Shown one piece after another: positions 16,269 through 25,073 of a stretch of DNA of 64,000 nt. How positions within the stretch are numbered: position 1 is the stretch's first letter; each line of letters begins with the position of its first letter. Where the stretch lies: NCBI RefSeq assembly GCF_018343715.1, contig NZ_JAGYPL010000002.1, positions 1,087,670 through 1,151,669 on the forward strand, written 5' to 3'. This stretch comes from Bacillus sp. FJAT-49711 (GTDB lineage: Bacteria > Bacillota > Bacilli > Bacillales > Bacillaceae_C). A program made the translations under genes and the position numbers. The notes beneath the pieces were generated by a model. The model searched no databases. It saw nothing but the letters and a program-made list of their open reading frames with translations, and was not told the DNA's origin.

Positions 16269-17965
16269 GTTGTTCGCACCCCCTTGTCGAATGCGATAAA
16301 TCGGCCGACGAATTCTCTCGGTTCATCGATTCCTGCTTTGACAGCAAGATCAAATAATGAAGTTTCCTTCAGGTTCGCCCTTTTAATCACGTCTCGATCT
16401 GTTAATATGTTAGCCGACGTATCATCCGCTATTTTTTCTCCTCCGGCAATGACGATTGCGCGAGGTGTATACTCAAGCATTAAGTGCATATCATGTGTGA
16501 TCATTAAAATCGTGATGCCTTGTTCATTTAATTTGGACAAAAATTCCATGATCTCTGTGTAGTGCTTGAAATCTTGTCCTGCCGTTGGTTCGTCTAAAAT
16601 AATCAACTCAGGTTCGAGTACTAAAATAGAAGCGATGGTGACGCGTTTTTTCTGTCCAAAGCTGAGAGCAGAAATCGGCCAGTTTCGGAAAGGGTAAAGT
16701 CCGCAAATTTGTAGTGTTTTTTCGACTCTCTCCTTAATTTCATTTTCAGGTACACCGCGCAAGATCAATCCTAACGCTACTTCTTCAAAAATCATGTGCT
16801 TTGAGATCATCTGGTTTGGATTTTGCATAACAAGTCCAATCCGCTCGGCTCTTTCTTTAATCGTATCATTTGTAATGTCTTCATCTTTAAAAAGGATTCG
16901 GCCTGAGTTCGGTTTGATAAATCCGCAAATGAGACTAGCAAGCGTTGATTTTCCTGCTCCATTTTTACCAGCAATACTGACCATTTCGCCTTTATCAATG
17001 GAAAAAGATACATTGTGAATCGTTTCCCGTCCAGTTGAATAGCTAAAATGAATGTCTTCCAGTTCTAAAATTGGATCAGCTTTCTTTTTTCGCTCAGGAG
17101 GATTAGTTGCTTCGAACCATGTGAGCAGCTTGTCCTTATCAACAGTAAATGTATTGATATGAGAAGGTTTTGATTCGGCTGTCACAACAGAACCTGCATA
17201 TTTAGCCGCTTTTACATAAAGCGGCTCGCGAATATTGCACTCCTCCAATACGGACGATGCGAGCAGTTCATCGGGAGTAAGATCGGCAACAATTGTGCCT
17301 TTATCTACTACAATAATTCGGTCAACATGACATTCAAGCACGTCTTCAAGACGATGCTCAATGATGACAACGGTTGTATTTGTTTCTTTTTGAATACGGT
17401 CGATGAGTTGAATGGCATGTTTACCGGTTGCCGGATCTAGATTGGCAAGTGGTTCATCGAATAATAAAATATCTACATCATCTACCATAACTCCTGCAAG
17501 GGATACACGTTGTTTCTGTCCTCCCGATAATTGATGAAGCGAAGATTGCAAAAACTCACCCATATCGACCATGTTAGAAACGTCTTTCACTATGGAGATC
17601 ATTTCATCCTGCGCCCGCTCATCATTTTCAAGTGCAAACGCAATATCCTCGCCAACTGTAAGCCCGATGAATTGGCCATCAGGATCTTGTAAAACAGTTC
17701 CGACTAATTTAGACAAAGAAAAAATATCAAGGTCTTTCGTCTCTTGCTCCATAATTTGCAGGCTTCCCGTAATCTCCCCTTTATAGGAAAAAGGTATTAA
17801 TCCGTTGAGGCAGTGGCCAATCGTACTTTTTCCGGAACCTGACGGACCCACAATAAGCACTTTTTCCCCCTCATAAATCGTTAGATTAATGTCATGAAGA
17901 GTCGGCTCTACTTGGGTGCGATATTTAAAATTAAAATCCTTAAATTGAATAACGGGCTTTTTCAT
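16259..17965 (-). CDS. ECF transporter duplicated ATPase (EcfA1-EcfA2 fusion)
   Basis: Cytoplasmic protein of 568 residues with two complete ABC ATPase halves. First half: Walker A GPSGSGKST (40-48), signature LSGGQKQR, Walker B ILLFDEP. Second half: Walker A GKNGAGKST (about 330-340), Walker B LIILDEP, with the signature degenerated to LSFGQKKR. The arrangement resembles YkoD of B. subtilis, which also fuses both ATPases. The ribosome site is GGAG. It lies 62 bases after the S component gene and overlaps ecfT, forming one transcription unit. It powers uptake of whatever the S component binds. Confidence 0.92.
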   Translation of the reverse strand: MKKPVIQFKDFNFKYRTQVEPTLHDINLTIYEGEKVLIVGPSGSGKSTIGHCLNGLIPFSYKGEITGSLQIMEQETKDLDIFSLSKLVGTVLQDPDGQFIGLTVGEDIAFALENDERAQDEMISIVKDVSNMVDMGEFLQSSLHQLSGGQKQRVSLAGVMVDDVDILLFDEPLANLDPATGKHAIQLIDRIQKETNTTVVIIEHRLEDVLECHVDRIIVVDKGTIVADLTPDELLASSVLEECNIREPLYVKAAKYAGSVVTAESKPSHINTFTVDKDKLLTWFEATNPPERKKKADPILELEDIHFSYSTGRETIHNVSFSIDKGEMVSIAGKNGAGKSTLASLICGFIKPNSGRILFKDEDITNDTIKERAERIGLVMQNPNQMISKHMIFEEVALGLILRGVPENEIKERVEKTLQICGLYPFRNWPISALSFGQKKRVTIASILVLEPELIILDEPTAGQDFKHYTEIMEFLSKLNEQGITILMITHDMHLMLEYTPRAIVIAGGEKIADDTSANILTDRDVIKRANLKETSLFDLAVKAGIDEPREFVGRFIAFDKGVRTTWQ

Positions 17966-18027
17966 TTTAATCTCCTCTAATCATGTAAAACGAGGAAACC
18001 GAGTTGCGATTTCCTCACTGTTTCATA

Positions 18028-18579
18028 TTATTCTACTTTCAAACTTCCACTTTTTACTCTCGTTTTCGCATAAGCAACAAGTAAGATTGTACCAAGGACT
18101 GCCACTGTTACAATGTTTGCGAGTCCAGCTACTATACCTTGTGTCCATACCTTGTTGGCAGGTTCAGCGTAAATGAGTATATCAAGTGCCGGTGCAAGTA
18201 CACCCCATCCGACAATTTGGACGAGAGCCTGGATAATATTAAATGAAATAATTTGCTTTTTACCAAATTCTCCTGATTCAATGTTAATTCTTTTAGCTGT
18301 TAAGCCAATGAAAAATCCAACAAAGGCAGATATAATGACCCAACTCCACCAAATGCTGCCCCACATAATTGAATCTAACAATGCGTGCCCAATCAATCCG
18401 ATAAAACCACCCGCAATTGGGCCGAACACAACGGCCATTAATGCTAAGAATGCATACGATGTATTGATATTCGTATTTGGAATTCCCGTTGGAATCGAAG
18501 CGAATCTTCCTAATATAACAAAGACTGCCGCTCCAATCCCAATCGCCACGATTGTTTTAATAGCTAAATTTTTCCCCAT
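18028..18579 (-). CDS. ECF transporter substrate-binding S component (UPF0397-like)
   Basis: Membrane protein of 183 residues with about six hydrophobic segments, a short N-terminus and a basic C-terminus. The [17 protein letters not shown] and [12 protein letters not shown] segments resemble UPF0397/ECF riboflavin-type S components as I recall them. It lies 48 bases downstream of the SAM hydrolase gene and upstream of the fused ATPase. Control by a methionine T-box suggests that its substrate feeds methionine metabolism: methionine, a precursor, or a sulfonium or adenosyl compound that the hydrolase can split. The ligand cannot be read from the sequence. Confidence 0.82.
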   Translation of the reverse strand: MGKNLAIKTIVAIGIGAAVFVILGRFASIPTGIPNTNINTSYAFLALMAVVFGPIAGGFIGLIGHALLDSIMWGSIWWSWVIISAFVGFFIGLTAKRINIESGEFGKKQIISFNIIQALVQIVGWGVLAPALDILIYAEPANKVWTQGIVAGLANIVTVAVLGTILLVAYAKTRVKSGSLKVE

Positions 18580-18626
18580 ATTGACCCTTCTCCCTTTTTA
18601 GAAAATTTTTATTTTATAATTGTAAT

Positions 18627-19484
18627 TTAATTATATATGACTTTTGGCACTTTGCGGAGTGATATTTTCCAATTCGCCCCTGTTTCGATATGATACGCTT
18701 TTGCGAATGAACCTTGGTTGATGGCAATTCCAAGTTTATCTAGCGAATTTACATAAATTAATGGTTCGCCTAAATGGCTATCTGCAAAGGAACGACCGTA
18801 TGTCATGATGTTTTTGTACACTTGTCTCGTGTCGTTTTGGATGGTGACTTCGAAATTATCCCCATATTCCACGGCCAATTGTAAAAATAGAGTACGATCG
18901 ATATTCGTCCATAGATTTCCGAAACGAATGTCTAAAATATCGATATTTCCAGTGACGGATGATTCGTCAAGTGCTGGATTAATTTTTATAAGTTCAATAA
19001 CTGAATCAACTGGAACTTCTGGACCAACTTCTTCAAATGATATGACGCCTGACGCAAGTCTTGCCCCTGTATATGCATATACGTCGCGGCCATGGAAGGT
19101 ATACGACTCACCCGATTTCGGCAGACGGTTGACTGTCTCATCAATAATTCTCACTTCTACGATTCCAATTGCATCTTTTATATGGGTTAACGTTCCGTTA
19201 TCAGGAGTGACGATATATTGATTTTCAGCCGTTTTCGCAACAATACTGCGGCGATCGGAACCAACCCCAGGATCGACAACCGAAACGAAGACTGTTCCTT
19301 CAGGCCAATATGAAATAGTTTGATAGAGGCGATAAGATCCCTCCCATATATTATATTGCGGAATGTCGTGTGTTAGGTCAAAAATTCTAAGTGTTGGATC
19401 GACGGAAGTCGCCACACCATACATAGCGCTTACCGCACCGTCACTTAAACCAAAATCCGTTTGGATTACTAAACTGTTTGTCAT
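18627..19484 (-). CDS. S-adenosyl-L-methionine hydrolase (adenosine-forming), DUF62 family
   Basis: Cytoplasmic enzyme of 285 residues. DUF62 hydrolases convert SAM and water to adenosine and methionine; halogenating relatives use chloride or fluoride. Family marks: the N-terminal TDFGLSDGAVSAMYG, a DLTHDIPQYNI block, VDPGVGSDRR, TPDNGTL, and HGRDVY. The VDPGVG loop and HGRD are shared with hydroxide adenosyltransferases. The ATG at 19484 has GGAGG eight bases upstream (ribosome site GGAGGAATTTACA). A longer open frame to 19886 only reads through the T-box leader and is not the gene start. First gene of an operon with a whole ECF transporter. T-box control implies expression when uncharged tRNA-Met accumulates. 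Confidence 0.9.
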   Translation of the reverse strand: MTNSLVIQTDFGLSDGAVSAMYGVATSVDPTLRIFDLTHDIPQYNIWEGSYRLYQTISYWPEGTVFVSVVDPGVGSDRRSIVAKTAENQYIVTPDNGTLTHIKDAIGIVEVRIIDETVNRLPKSGESYTFHGRDVYAYTGARLASGVISFEEVGPEVPVDSVIELIKINPALDESSVTGNIDILDIRFGNLWTNIDRTLFLQLAVEYGDNFEVTIQNDTRQVYKNIMTYGRSFADSHLGEPLIYVNSLDKLGIAINQGSFAKAYHIETGANWKISLRKVPKVIYN

Positions 19485-19526
19485 TGTAAATTCCTCCATC
19501 TGTGTAAAAAAATTTGAAAAACAAAA

Positions 19527-19850
19527 AACCACGCCCTTATCTTTATAAAAAGATAAGGACGTGGTTGAATTCACGTGGTACCACCTTATTTCGCTGTTTG
19601 CTCGCACGAAACAGCCTCTGCAAGTACTGGAGCACAAATAGATCATTGCTCGGAATACTGTGGTATTGATAACGAGTACCAAATCTCGACGGCACCTACT
19701 AATCCGATATCGGACGTTCAGCTCGCAACTCAGAGGCCATTGTTCAGATCGTGATTTTTGCTTCTTTTCAGCTACCGAAGCTCTCTGTGTAAAACCAATA
19801 ATCTTACTTTTTCTCTTCATCGTCTTTAAAAAAGTAACGCATATGTGATT
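19527..19850 (-). ncRNA. Methionine T-box leader
   Basis: On the minus strand the canonical T-box AAGGTGGTACCACG occupies 19574-19587. A terminator stem (CCACG..CTTATCTTT / AAAGATAAGG.CGTGG, 19529-19565) with a T-run follows, competing with the antiterminator. The specifier context reads CTGAACA-ATG-GCCTCTGAG, which places ATG at 19738-19740 as the specifier codon, so tRNA-Met is the likely effector. Stem I shows the AGTA/GAA-type loop E region further upstream. Uncharged tRNA-Met would allow read-through into the SAM hydrolase and ECF genes. Confidence 0.92.
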
Positions 19851-19857
19851 GAAATTG

Positions 19858-19886
19858 ATTATAAGCTGGGTAGAAAAAAAATGCAA
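19858..19886 (-). promoter_or_regulatory. SigA promoter of the Met T-box operon
   Basis: On the minus strand TTGCAT (19881-19886), a 17-base spacer and TATAAT (19858-19863). The start point would be near 19850, just ahead of stem I. Confidence 0.8.
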
Positions 19887-20088
19887 GTGTTAAATTTAAA
19901 AAGTATATATTTCTATACGTTCTCTTTGATTTTAAAAAGATTTATGGTCAAGTCTGATTCATGCTAAACAAGCATAATCATTGTAGTAAAGTATATCCAC
20001 TTAATTATTAGGATGTAAGTTTGGGAATCGGGAAAGGAGGTATGGTTCATACTACAAACAATAAACAATGAACATTAGGAGGGCCAAG

Positions 20089-20520
20089 ATGAAGTTTCTT
20101 GAAGAAAATATAACAGCATTCAACGTTCAGGCAGCCACTCCGGAGGAAGCAATACGAATAGCGGGAAATCTTTTGGCGGATAAAGGATATGTCGAAAACC
20201 GTTACGTAGAAGCGATGGTTGAATCCTTTGAACAAAACGGTCCTTATATCGTGATCGCGCCTCAAATCGCGATGCCGCATGCAAGACCAGAAGATGGAGT
20301 TCTTGAAGCTTGTATTTCAATGATCCACCTGGAAAAGGCAATATCATTTGGAAGCACACCGAACGATCCGGTAAAACTTGTTTTTGCTTTAGGAGCTTCA
20401 GACAGTGAAGAGCATTTGGAAGTGTTGAAAAAGTTAATGCATCTCCTTCGAAATAAAGAATCGATTGAACAATTGAAATCCGCCTCTTCGTATGAACATG
20501 TTCGGGCGTTGATTGTTTGA
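20089..20520 (+). CDS. PTS EIIA component, fructose/ascorbate type
   Basis: Cytoplasmic phosphocarrier of 143 residues in the EIIA type-2 family. The phosphorylated histidine is H64 in IAMPHARPEDG. ATG 20089 is chosen because AGGAGGG lies just upstream; an in-frame ATG at 20068 lacks one. It takes phosphate from HPr and passes it to the IIB protein encoded next. It resembles UlaC-like proteins of ascorbate-type systems. About 200 bases separate it from the IIB gene, and that gap contains no clear terminator. Confidence 0.88.
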   Translation: MKFLEENITAFNVQAATPEEAIRIAGNLLADKGYVENRYVEAMVESFEQNGPYIVIAPQIAMPHARPEDGVLEACISMIHLEKAISFGSTPNDPVKLVFALGASDSEEHLEVLKKLMHLLRNKESIEQLKSASSYEHVRALIV

Positions 20521-20717
20521 AGGAGAAATTTAGGAACTGAAGTATACGAAGCTTGGATTCTTTGTGATCATTTCTTTCTAGATCGAGGTTCAGATTGAGA
20601 TCAAAACTCAGTTTTCCAAACTCTCTCGTCGCGATTAGGTTCGTATCAAGTCTTTCATATCTATTGAGTTTTAATCAAGAAGCACCATTTATTAACAATA
20701 AAAAGGAGTGGTTTTTC

Positions 20718-20984
20718 ATGAAAATATTATGTGTATGTGGATTGGGACAAGGTACAAGTTTAATTTTAAGAATGAATGTCGAGACGGTTTTGCGTGAAAT
20801 GGGAGTTAGTGCAGATGTTGAGCATATGGATGTTTCTTCAGCTTCTGGAATGGCAGCGGATTATATTGTGACGAGCAATGAGCTTGCACAGTCTATAAGT
20901 GGAACGGACGCTAAAGTTATTATTGTGAATAATTATTTTGATCAGGGTGAGATTAAAGCTGCATTGGAAGAGAATCTACAATAA
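20718..20984 (+). CDS. PTS EIIB component, ascorbate (UlaB) type
   Basis: Cytoplasmic phosphocarrier of 88 residues. The phospho-cysteine is C7 in CVCGLGQGTS, typical of the lactose/ascorbate IIB fold. ATG 20718 follows AAAGGAG; a longer frame from 20595 has no ribosome site and would add an unrelated N-terminus. It lies 19 bases before the IIC gene. Confidence 0.9.
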   Translation: MKILCVCGLGQGTSLILRMNVETVLREMGVSADVEHMDVSSASGMAADYIVTSNELAQSISGTDAKVIIVNNYFDQGEIKAALEENLQ

Positions 20985-21003
20985 TTAATGGGGTGAAGTA
21001 TCG

Positions 21004-22299
21004 ATGGCGGTAATTCAATGGCTTGCCACTAACTTTTTTGGAACTCCGGCTATTTTGTTAGGATTGATTGTTCTTATTGGGTTGCTTTTACAAAAAAAGA
21101 ATTCCAGCCAAGTTATAAGTGGAACGACTAAAGCAATTATCGGCTTTTTGATCATTAGTGCTGGAGCCAATATCATTGTCGGCGCTTTGACGGTTTTTGA
21201 ACCGTTATGGAAAGAGGTATTTAATCTCCAAGGTCAGACATTATCCGATTTTATGGGGCAAGATAAATTTAATGCCAAATTCGGAAGCGCTGTTACATTA
21301 GCGATGACACTTGGTTTTTTGATCAACGTGTTGCTCGCGAGATTTACGAAATTTAAATACATTTATTTAACTGGTCATATGATGTTTTGGACAACGACCA
21401 TTTTTGCTGGAATCGTTGTCCAGACGGCAGGCGACGTATCATTTTGGAAATTGGTCATCTTTTTATCGATCATTATGGGAATTTATTGGACGTTTCAACC
21501 AGCCCTTACCCAGCCGATTATGAGGAAAATAATGGGTAATGACAACATCGCGCTTGGACATACTTCTGCTTCCGTGGCACTTCTTGGAGCATGGCTCGGA
21601 AAGATTCTCGGAAATAAAGAAAATGATTCAGAAAAAATAAAATTACCGAAGGGACTGGAGTTTTTAAGAGATTCAAACGTTATTACCGCTTTAACGATGG
21701 GAATTCTTTTTCTCGTTGGAGCCATCATCATTTCTTTTAAAAATACACCGGGAGCTGCCGAACTTGTTGCATCTTCAGGTGACCAGAACTTTATCATTTA
21801 CTCGATTATTCAATCTTTTACGTTTGCGGGTGGAATTGCCGTCGTATTGATGGGAGTTCGGATGTTTATTGGGGAAATTGTGCCGGCGTTTAATGGGATT
21901 GCAACAAAAATTGTACCCGGGGCAAAGCCGGCTCTCGATGCTCCAGTCGTATTCCCATTTGCTCCAAACGCCGTCGTGCTCGGATTCCTAGGTGGTTTTA
22001 TCGGTGCATTGTTATGGTTAATTGTGATCGGTAATACAGTCGCATACGTTTTTGTTCCGACAATGATTGTATTATTCTTCCACGGTGCAACGGCGGGGGT
22101 TTTTGGGAATGCAACAGGCGGAGTTCGAGGTGCACTGCTAGGTGGATTCATTACTTCTACAGTCGTAGCTTGGGGTCAGTACATTACAGTAAAAACGTTA
22201 CTGCCGAATACCATTCCTGACACAGCCATGTGGGCAGCCGACTCAGACATGTTTATACTGGGACCGATTATTAGAGCTCTTGCCGCAGTGTTGTTTTGA
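21004..22299 (+). CDS. PTS EIIC component, ascorbate (UlaA/SgaT) type
   Basis: Membrane permease of 431 residues with about ten or eleven hydrophobic segments. It resembles UlaA/SgaT, which import L-ascorbate with phosphorylation. Features: the KIMGNDNIALGHTSA loop, KNTPGAAELVASSG and an FPFAPNAVVLGFLGG segment. Ribosome site GGGGTGA, ATG 21004. The substrate may not be ascorbate: no UlaG-type lactonase or UlaD/E/F enzymes follow, but a phosphotriesterase-like, a creatininase-like and a SIS protein do. A terminator lies before the next gene at 22398. Confidence 0.88.
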   Translation: MAVIQWLATNFFGTPAILLGLIVLIGLLLQKKNSSQVISGTTKAIIGFLIISAGANIIVGALTVFEPLWKEVFNLQGQTLSDFMGQDKFNAKFGSAVTLAMTLGFLINVLLARFTKFKYIYLTGHMMFWTTTIFAGIVVQTAGDVSFWKLVIFLSIIMGIYWTFQPALTQPIMRKIMGNDNIALGHTSASVALLGAWLGKILGNKENDSEKIKLPKGLEFLRDSNVITALTMGILFLVGAIIISFKNTPGAAELVASSGDQNFIIYSIIQSFTFAGGIAVVLMGVRMFIGEIVPAFNGIATKIVPGAKPALDAPVVFPFAPNAVVLGFLGGFIGALLWLIVIGNTVAYVFVPTMIVLFFHGATAGVFGNATGGVRGALLGGFITSTVVAWGQYITVKTLLPNTIPDTAMWAADSDMFILGPIIRALAAVLF

Positions 22300-22397
22300 T
22301 AAGAAAAGCGAAAGGCGCCCGAAGCTAGACAATAAAAGACTTGTTTTAAATAAGGATCGTAAAATCTTATGCTTTCTTTACTTTTAAGAAAACATCT

Positions 22398-22425
22398 AAA
22401 AAAGGTCGGGAAACTGACCTTTTTT
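22398..22425 (+). terminator. Intrinsic terminator between EIIC and the phosphotriesterase-like gene
   Basis: AAAAGGTC pairs with GACCTTTT around GGGAAACT, with a following T-run. It may attenuate rather than stop transcription, because functionally linked genes follow. The bases just upstream (22305-22331) look like a fragment of a common Bacillus intergenic repeat (GCGAAAGGCGCCCGAAGC). Confidence 0.75.
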
Positions 22426-22449
22426 ACACATTAATTAGAGGTGACAACT

Positions 22450-23445
22450 ATGACTTTTATTCGTACCTTGCACGGAGATATAAAGCCAACTGAATTAGGT
22501 TTCACTTATTCGCACGAGCATATTGTTTGCAGGCCTCCTTTCTGGGTAGAAAAAGGTGAAGACGATTTGCTTTTGGATGATAAAGAAGCTTCTTTGAAGG
22601 ATGTTCTCGATTTTACAAGACACGGTGGGCAAGCAATCGTAGATGCGACCGCCGTTGATTATGGACGCGATGTCCATGCGGTAGCAGAGATTGCGACAGA
22701 AGCAAGTATTCATATTGTGGGTACTGCTGGTTTTAATAAGAGTTTTTTATGGGATGCCGCCATCACGCCCCATCTCCACGAAGTTATTGGCGGGAATTTT
22801 CACACGTACAAAGACTGGATAGAAGGATCTTCGATTAATGATTTAACTGAGTATGTGGTGAAGGAAGTGGAGGAAGGGCTTGAAGGTACGAGCTTTAAGG
22901 GCGGTCAGGTGAAATTTGGAACGGCTTATAACCGAATCACTCCACTCGAGGAAAAAACAATTCGTGCGATTGCGAGGGCTCATCACGAAACGAAGGCGCC
23001 CATCCATTCGCATACGGAAGTTGGAACGATGGCCTTAGAACAAATTGAAATTTTAAAAAGTGAAAACATAGATCTTTCCTATGTTAGTTTCGGACATATG
23101 GACCGGAATCCCGATCCTTATTATCATGAAAAGATTGCATCAATGGGCAGTTATCTATGTTTCGATGGAATCTCAAAAATCAAATATGCTCCTGAAAGTA
23201 CGAGGATTGCGTGCATTTTAGAACTTGTAAAAAAAGGCTATGAGAAACAGATTTTGGTAAGTGGGGATACTGCACGTAAAACGTATTATAAGCATTATAA
23301 TTACGGTTTGGGATTGGAGTATATTATCGCAAAATGGATTCCGAGATTTATCGACGAAGCCAATAAAGCTGGCTTTGACGGTGAAAAGTTAGTGCAACTA
23401 TTCTTTGTGGAAAATCCAAAACATTGTTTTATGTTTAAAGGGTAG
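22450..23445 (+). CDS. Phosphotriesterase-family metal hydrolase
   Basis: Cytoplasmic TIM-barrel hydrolase of 331 residues. The full set of metal ligands is visible: H22 and H24 (SHEH), K155 (VKFG, carbamylated bridge), H186/H188 (IHSHTE), H216 (FGHMD) and D273 (SGDTAR). ATG 22450 is chosen because GAGGTGA lies just upstream. Phosphotriesterase-like proteins of PTS loci are often lactonases or phospho-lactonases. Its place after a PTS suggests it opens a phosphorylated ring compound delivered by the IIC. It is followed after nine bases by a creatininase-like gene. Confidence 0.88.
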   Translation: MTFIRTLHGDIKPTELGFTYSHEHIVCRPPFWVEKGEDDLLLDDKEASLKDVLDFTRHGGQAIVDATAVDYGRDVHAVAEIATEASIHIVGTAGFNKSFLWDAAITPHLHEVIGGNFHTYKDWIEGSSINDLTEYVVKEVEEGLEGTSFKGGQVKFGTAYNRITPLEEKTIRAIARAHHETKAPIHSHTEVGTMALEQIEILKSENIDLSYVSFGHMDRNPDPYYHEKIASMGSYLCFDGISKIKYAPESTRIACILELVKKGYEKQILVSGDTARKTYYKHYNYGLGLEYIIAKWIPRFIDEANKAGFDGEKLVQLFFVENPKHCFMFKG

Positions 23446-23454
23446 GTGAAGATT

Positions 23455-24183
23455 GTGAAATTCGAGTTGGAGAATTCCTATGAAGTGAAGGATAAGATTT
23501 TACAATCAAAAATAGTTATTTTACCGATTGGAGCGGTAGAAGCTCATGGTCCTCATCTTCCGCTTAGCACGGATACGATTTTAGCAGAAAGGTTATCTGA
23601 ACTGCTAGCTGAAAAAGCTGGAGCATTTGTTTTACCGAGCCTTCCGTATGGACAAGTGTGGAGCCTGCGAAATTTTCCAGGAAGCATCAATATTTCCAAC
23701 GATTCATTGATTTCTTTTTTAGTTGATATAGGTAGAAGTCTTTACGACCAAGGATTCAGGACCTGGGCAATGGTGAATGGGCATCTTGGGAATCAGGTGG
23801 CATTAAAAGAAGCGGCAAGAGTTTTATACGATGAGATTCCTGATTTTAAAGTATTTTATTTTTTCTATCCTGGCATGAATGCGGTTGTAAAAGATATACG
23901 TGAGACGAAGTCTGTCCACGGTACTTATTTTCACGCCTGCGAAATTGAAACGAGCATTATGCTTTATTTGGCTGAGGAGTTTGTCGATATGGAACGTGCG
24001 CTTAATGATGTTCCAGTAATTGACGAAGCAGCTGATTTTACACCGACACCGTGGGAAACGTTTACAAATAGTGCTGTTCTAGGTGATGCGACGCTTGCTA
24101 CGAAGGAAAAAGGACGGAAGATCATTGAAACAGCTTTGGAAAAAATGGTCGACATGTTGATTGGAGGCAAGACAGATGATTGA
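23455..24183 (+). CDS. Creatininase-family amidohydrolase
   Basis: Cytoplasmic enzyme of 242 residues. Family metal ligands: E29 (AVEAHGPHLP), H31, D40 (LSTDT), H110 (NGHLGN) and E163 (ACEIETS). The family includes creatinine amidohydrolase and other cyclic-amide or formamide hydrolases. The GTG at 23455 is favoured because AGGTGA lies five to six bases upstream; a GTG at 23446 is possible. It overlaps the SIS gene by eight bases, so the two are translationally coupled. The substrate is unknown. Confidence 0.85.
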   Translation: MKFELENSYEVKDKILQSKIVILPIGAVEAHGPHLPLSTDTILAERLSELLAEKAGAFVLPSLPYGQVWSLRNFPGSINISNDSLISFLVDIGRSLYDQGFRTWAMVNGHLGNQVALKEAARVLYDEIPDFKVFYFFYPGMNAVVKDIRETKSVHGTYFHACEIETSIMLYLAEEFVDMERALNDVPVIDEAADFTPTPWETFTNSAVLGDATLATKEKGRKIIETALEKMVDMLIGGKTDD

Positions 24184-24919
24184 CGCGTATTTTGGTAAAA
24201 TCAATGAAAAATTCATGGTTGTCTTAGACTCTGAGCGCGGAAAAATGAAAGAAGCAGCATCTAAGATTGCAGCTGCGATTGAAAAAGGCGGGATCGTTCA
24301 GCTTTTTGGCTGTGGACATTCTCATATCTTAACGGAGGAAGTCTTTTATAGAGCCGGAGGGTTGGTTCCAATTAAACCGATTTTCCATGAATTGCTCATG
24401 CTTCATGAAGGTGCGATGCTTTCTTCACAGCTGGAGCGAAAAAATCATTATGCCCATTCCTTTATGGATGGTCAAGATATTCGGGAAAATGATGTCATGA
24501 TCGTCCTCTCTACATCAGGAAGAAATCCAGTTCCAGTTGATGCCGCTCAAATTGCGAAGGAAAAAGGTGCCTTCGTCATTGGGATCACCTCATTTGAATA
24601 TTCAAATAGTCAGCCTTCACGGCACGACTCAGGTAAACGCTTGTATGATGCGGTTGATATCGCAATTGATAATCATTCGCCGATTGGCGATGCTGTTTTG
24701 ACCCATGAAAAAGTAGAAGTACCTTTTTCACCAACCTCGACAGTAGTAGGAGCCGGAATTCTAAATGCTATTTTTGCAGAAGCAATTGCCTTGATGGCAG
24801 AAGCAGGATTCGAACCTCCCATTTTTTTAAGTGGAAATATTGAAGGGTCCGATGATCATAATAAATCGCTAGTGTCGAAATACGAAGCAAGGATTCCGTT
24901 ATTGACGAAGGGTTTGTGA
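24176..24919 (+). CDS. SIS-domain sugar-phosphate protein (UPF0309-like)
   Basis: Cytoplasmic protein of 247 residues with a single SIS fold: VQLFGCGHSHILTEE, then VLSTSGRNPVPVDAAQIAK, the phospho-sugar binding Ser loop. From memory it resembles the UPF0309 group, related to MurQ and to aldose-ketose isomerases. ATG 24176 has GGAGG eight bases upstream. Likely role: isomerase, hydrolase or etherase step on a phosphorylated amino sugar or acidic sugar made by the PTS. Last gene before a terminator. Confidence 0.82.
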   Translation: MIDAYFGKINEKFMVVLDSERGKMKEAASKIAAAIEKGGIVQLFGCGHSHILTEEVFYRAGGLVPIKPIFHELLMLHEGAMLSSQLERKNHYAHSFMDGQDIRENDVMIVLSTSGRNPVPVDAAQIAKEKGAFVIGITSFEYSNSQPSRHDSGKRLYDAVDIAIDNHSPIGDAVLTHEKVEVPFSPTSTVVGAGILNAIFAEAIALMAEAGFEPPIFLSGNIEGSDDHNKSLVSKYEARIPLLTKGL

Positions 24920-24963
24920 TTTTTCATTTGATTTTAAAAATCGTATTATATATTAAAAATCAC

Positions 24964-25000
24964 GGGAACTTCATTTATTAAACATCGAAGTTCCCTTTTA
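24964..25000 (+). terminator. Intrinsic terminator after the SIS gene
   Basis: GGGAACTTC (24964-24972) pairs with GAAGTTCCC (24987-24995), followed by TTTT. Confidence 0.9.
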
Positions 25001-25073
25001 AAATTTGGCTGCTGCATAAAAATCGAACACAAACAGTAAATAACGTACAATGAATGTAAAAGGGGGAATGCTC

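Noticed and set aside
19485-19886. N-terminal extension of the SAM hydrolase gene
   Set aside because: The open frame reads through the T-box leader and its terminator. The true start at 19484 has a strong ribosome site and the family N-terminus.
20042-20071. Nine-codon leader peptide before the EIIA gene
   Set aside because: The AGGAGG site lies only one base from its ATG, too close for efficient initiation, and no attenuator structure follows.
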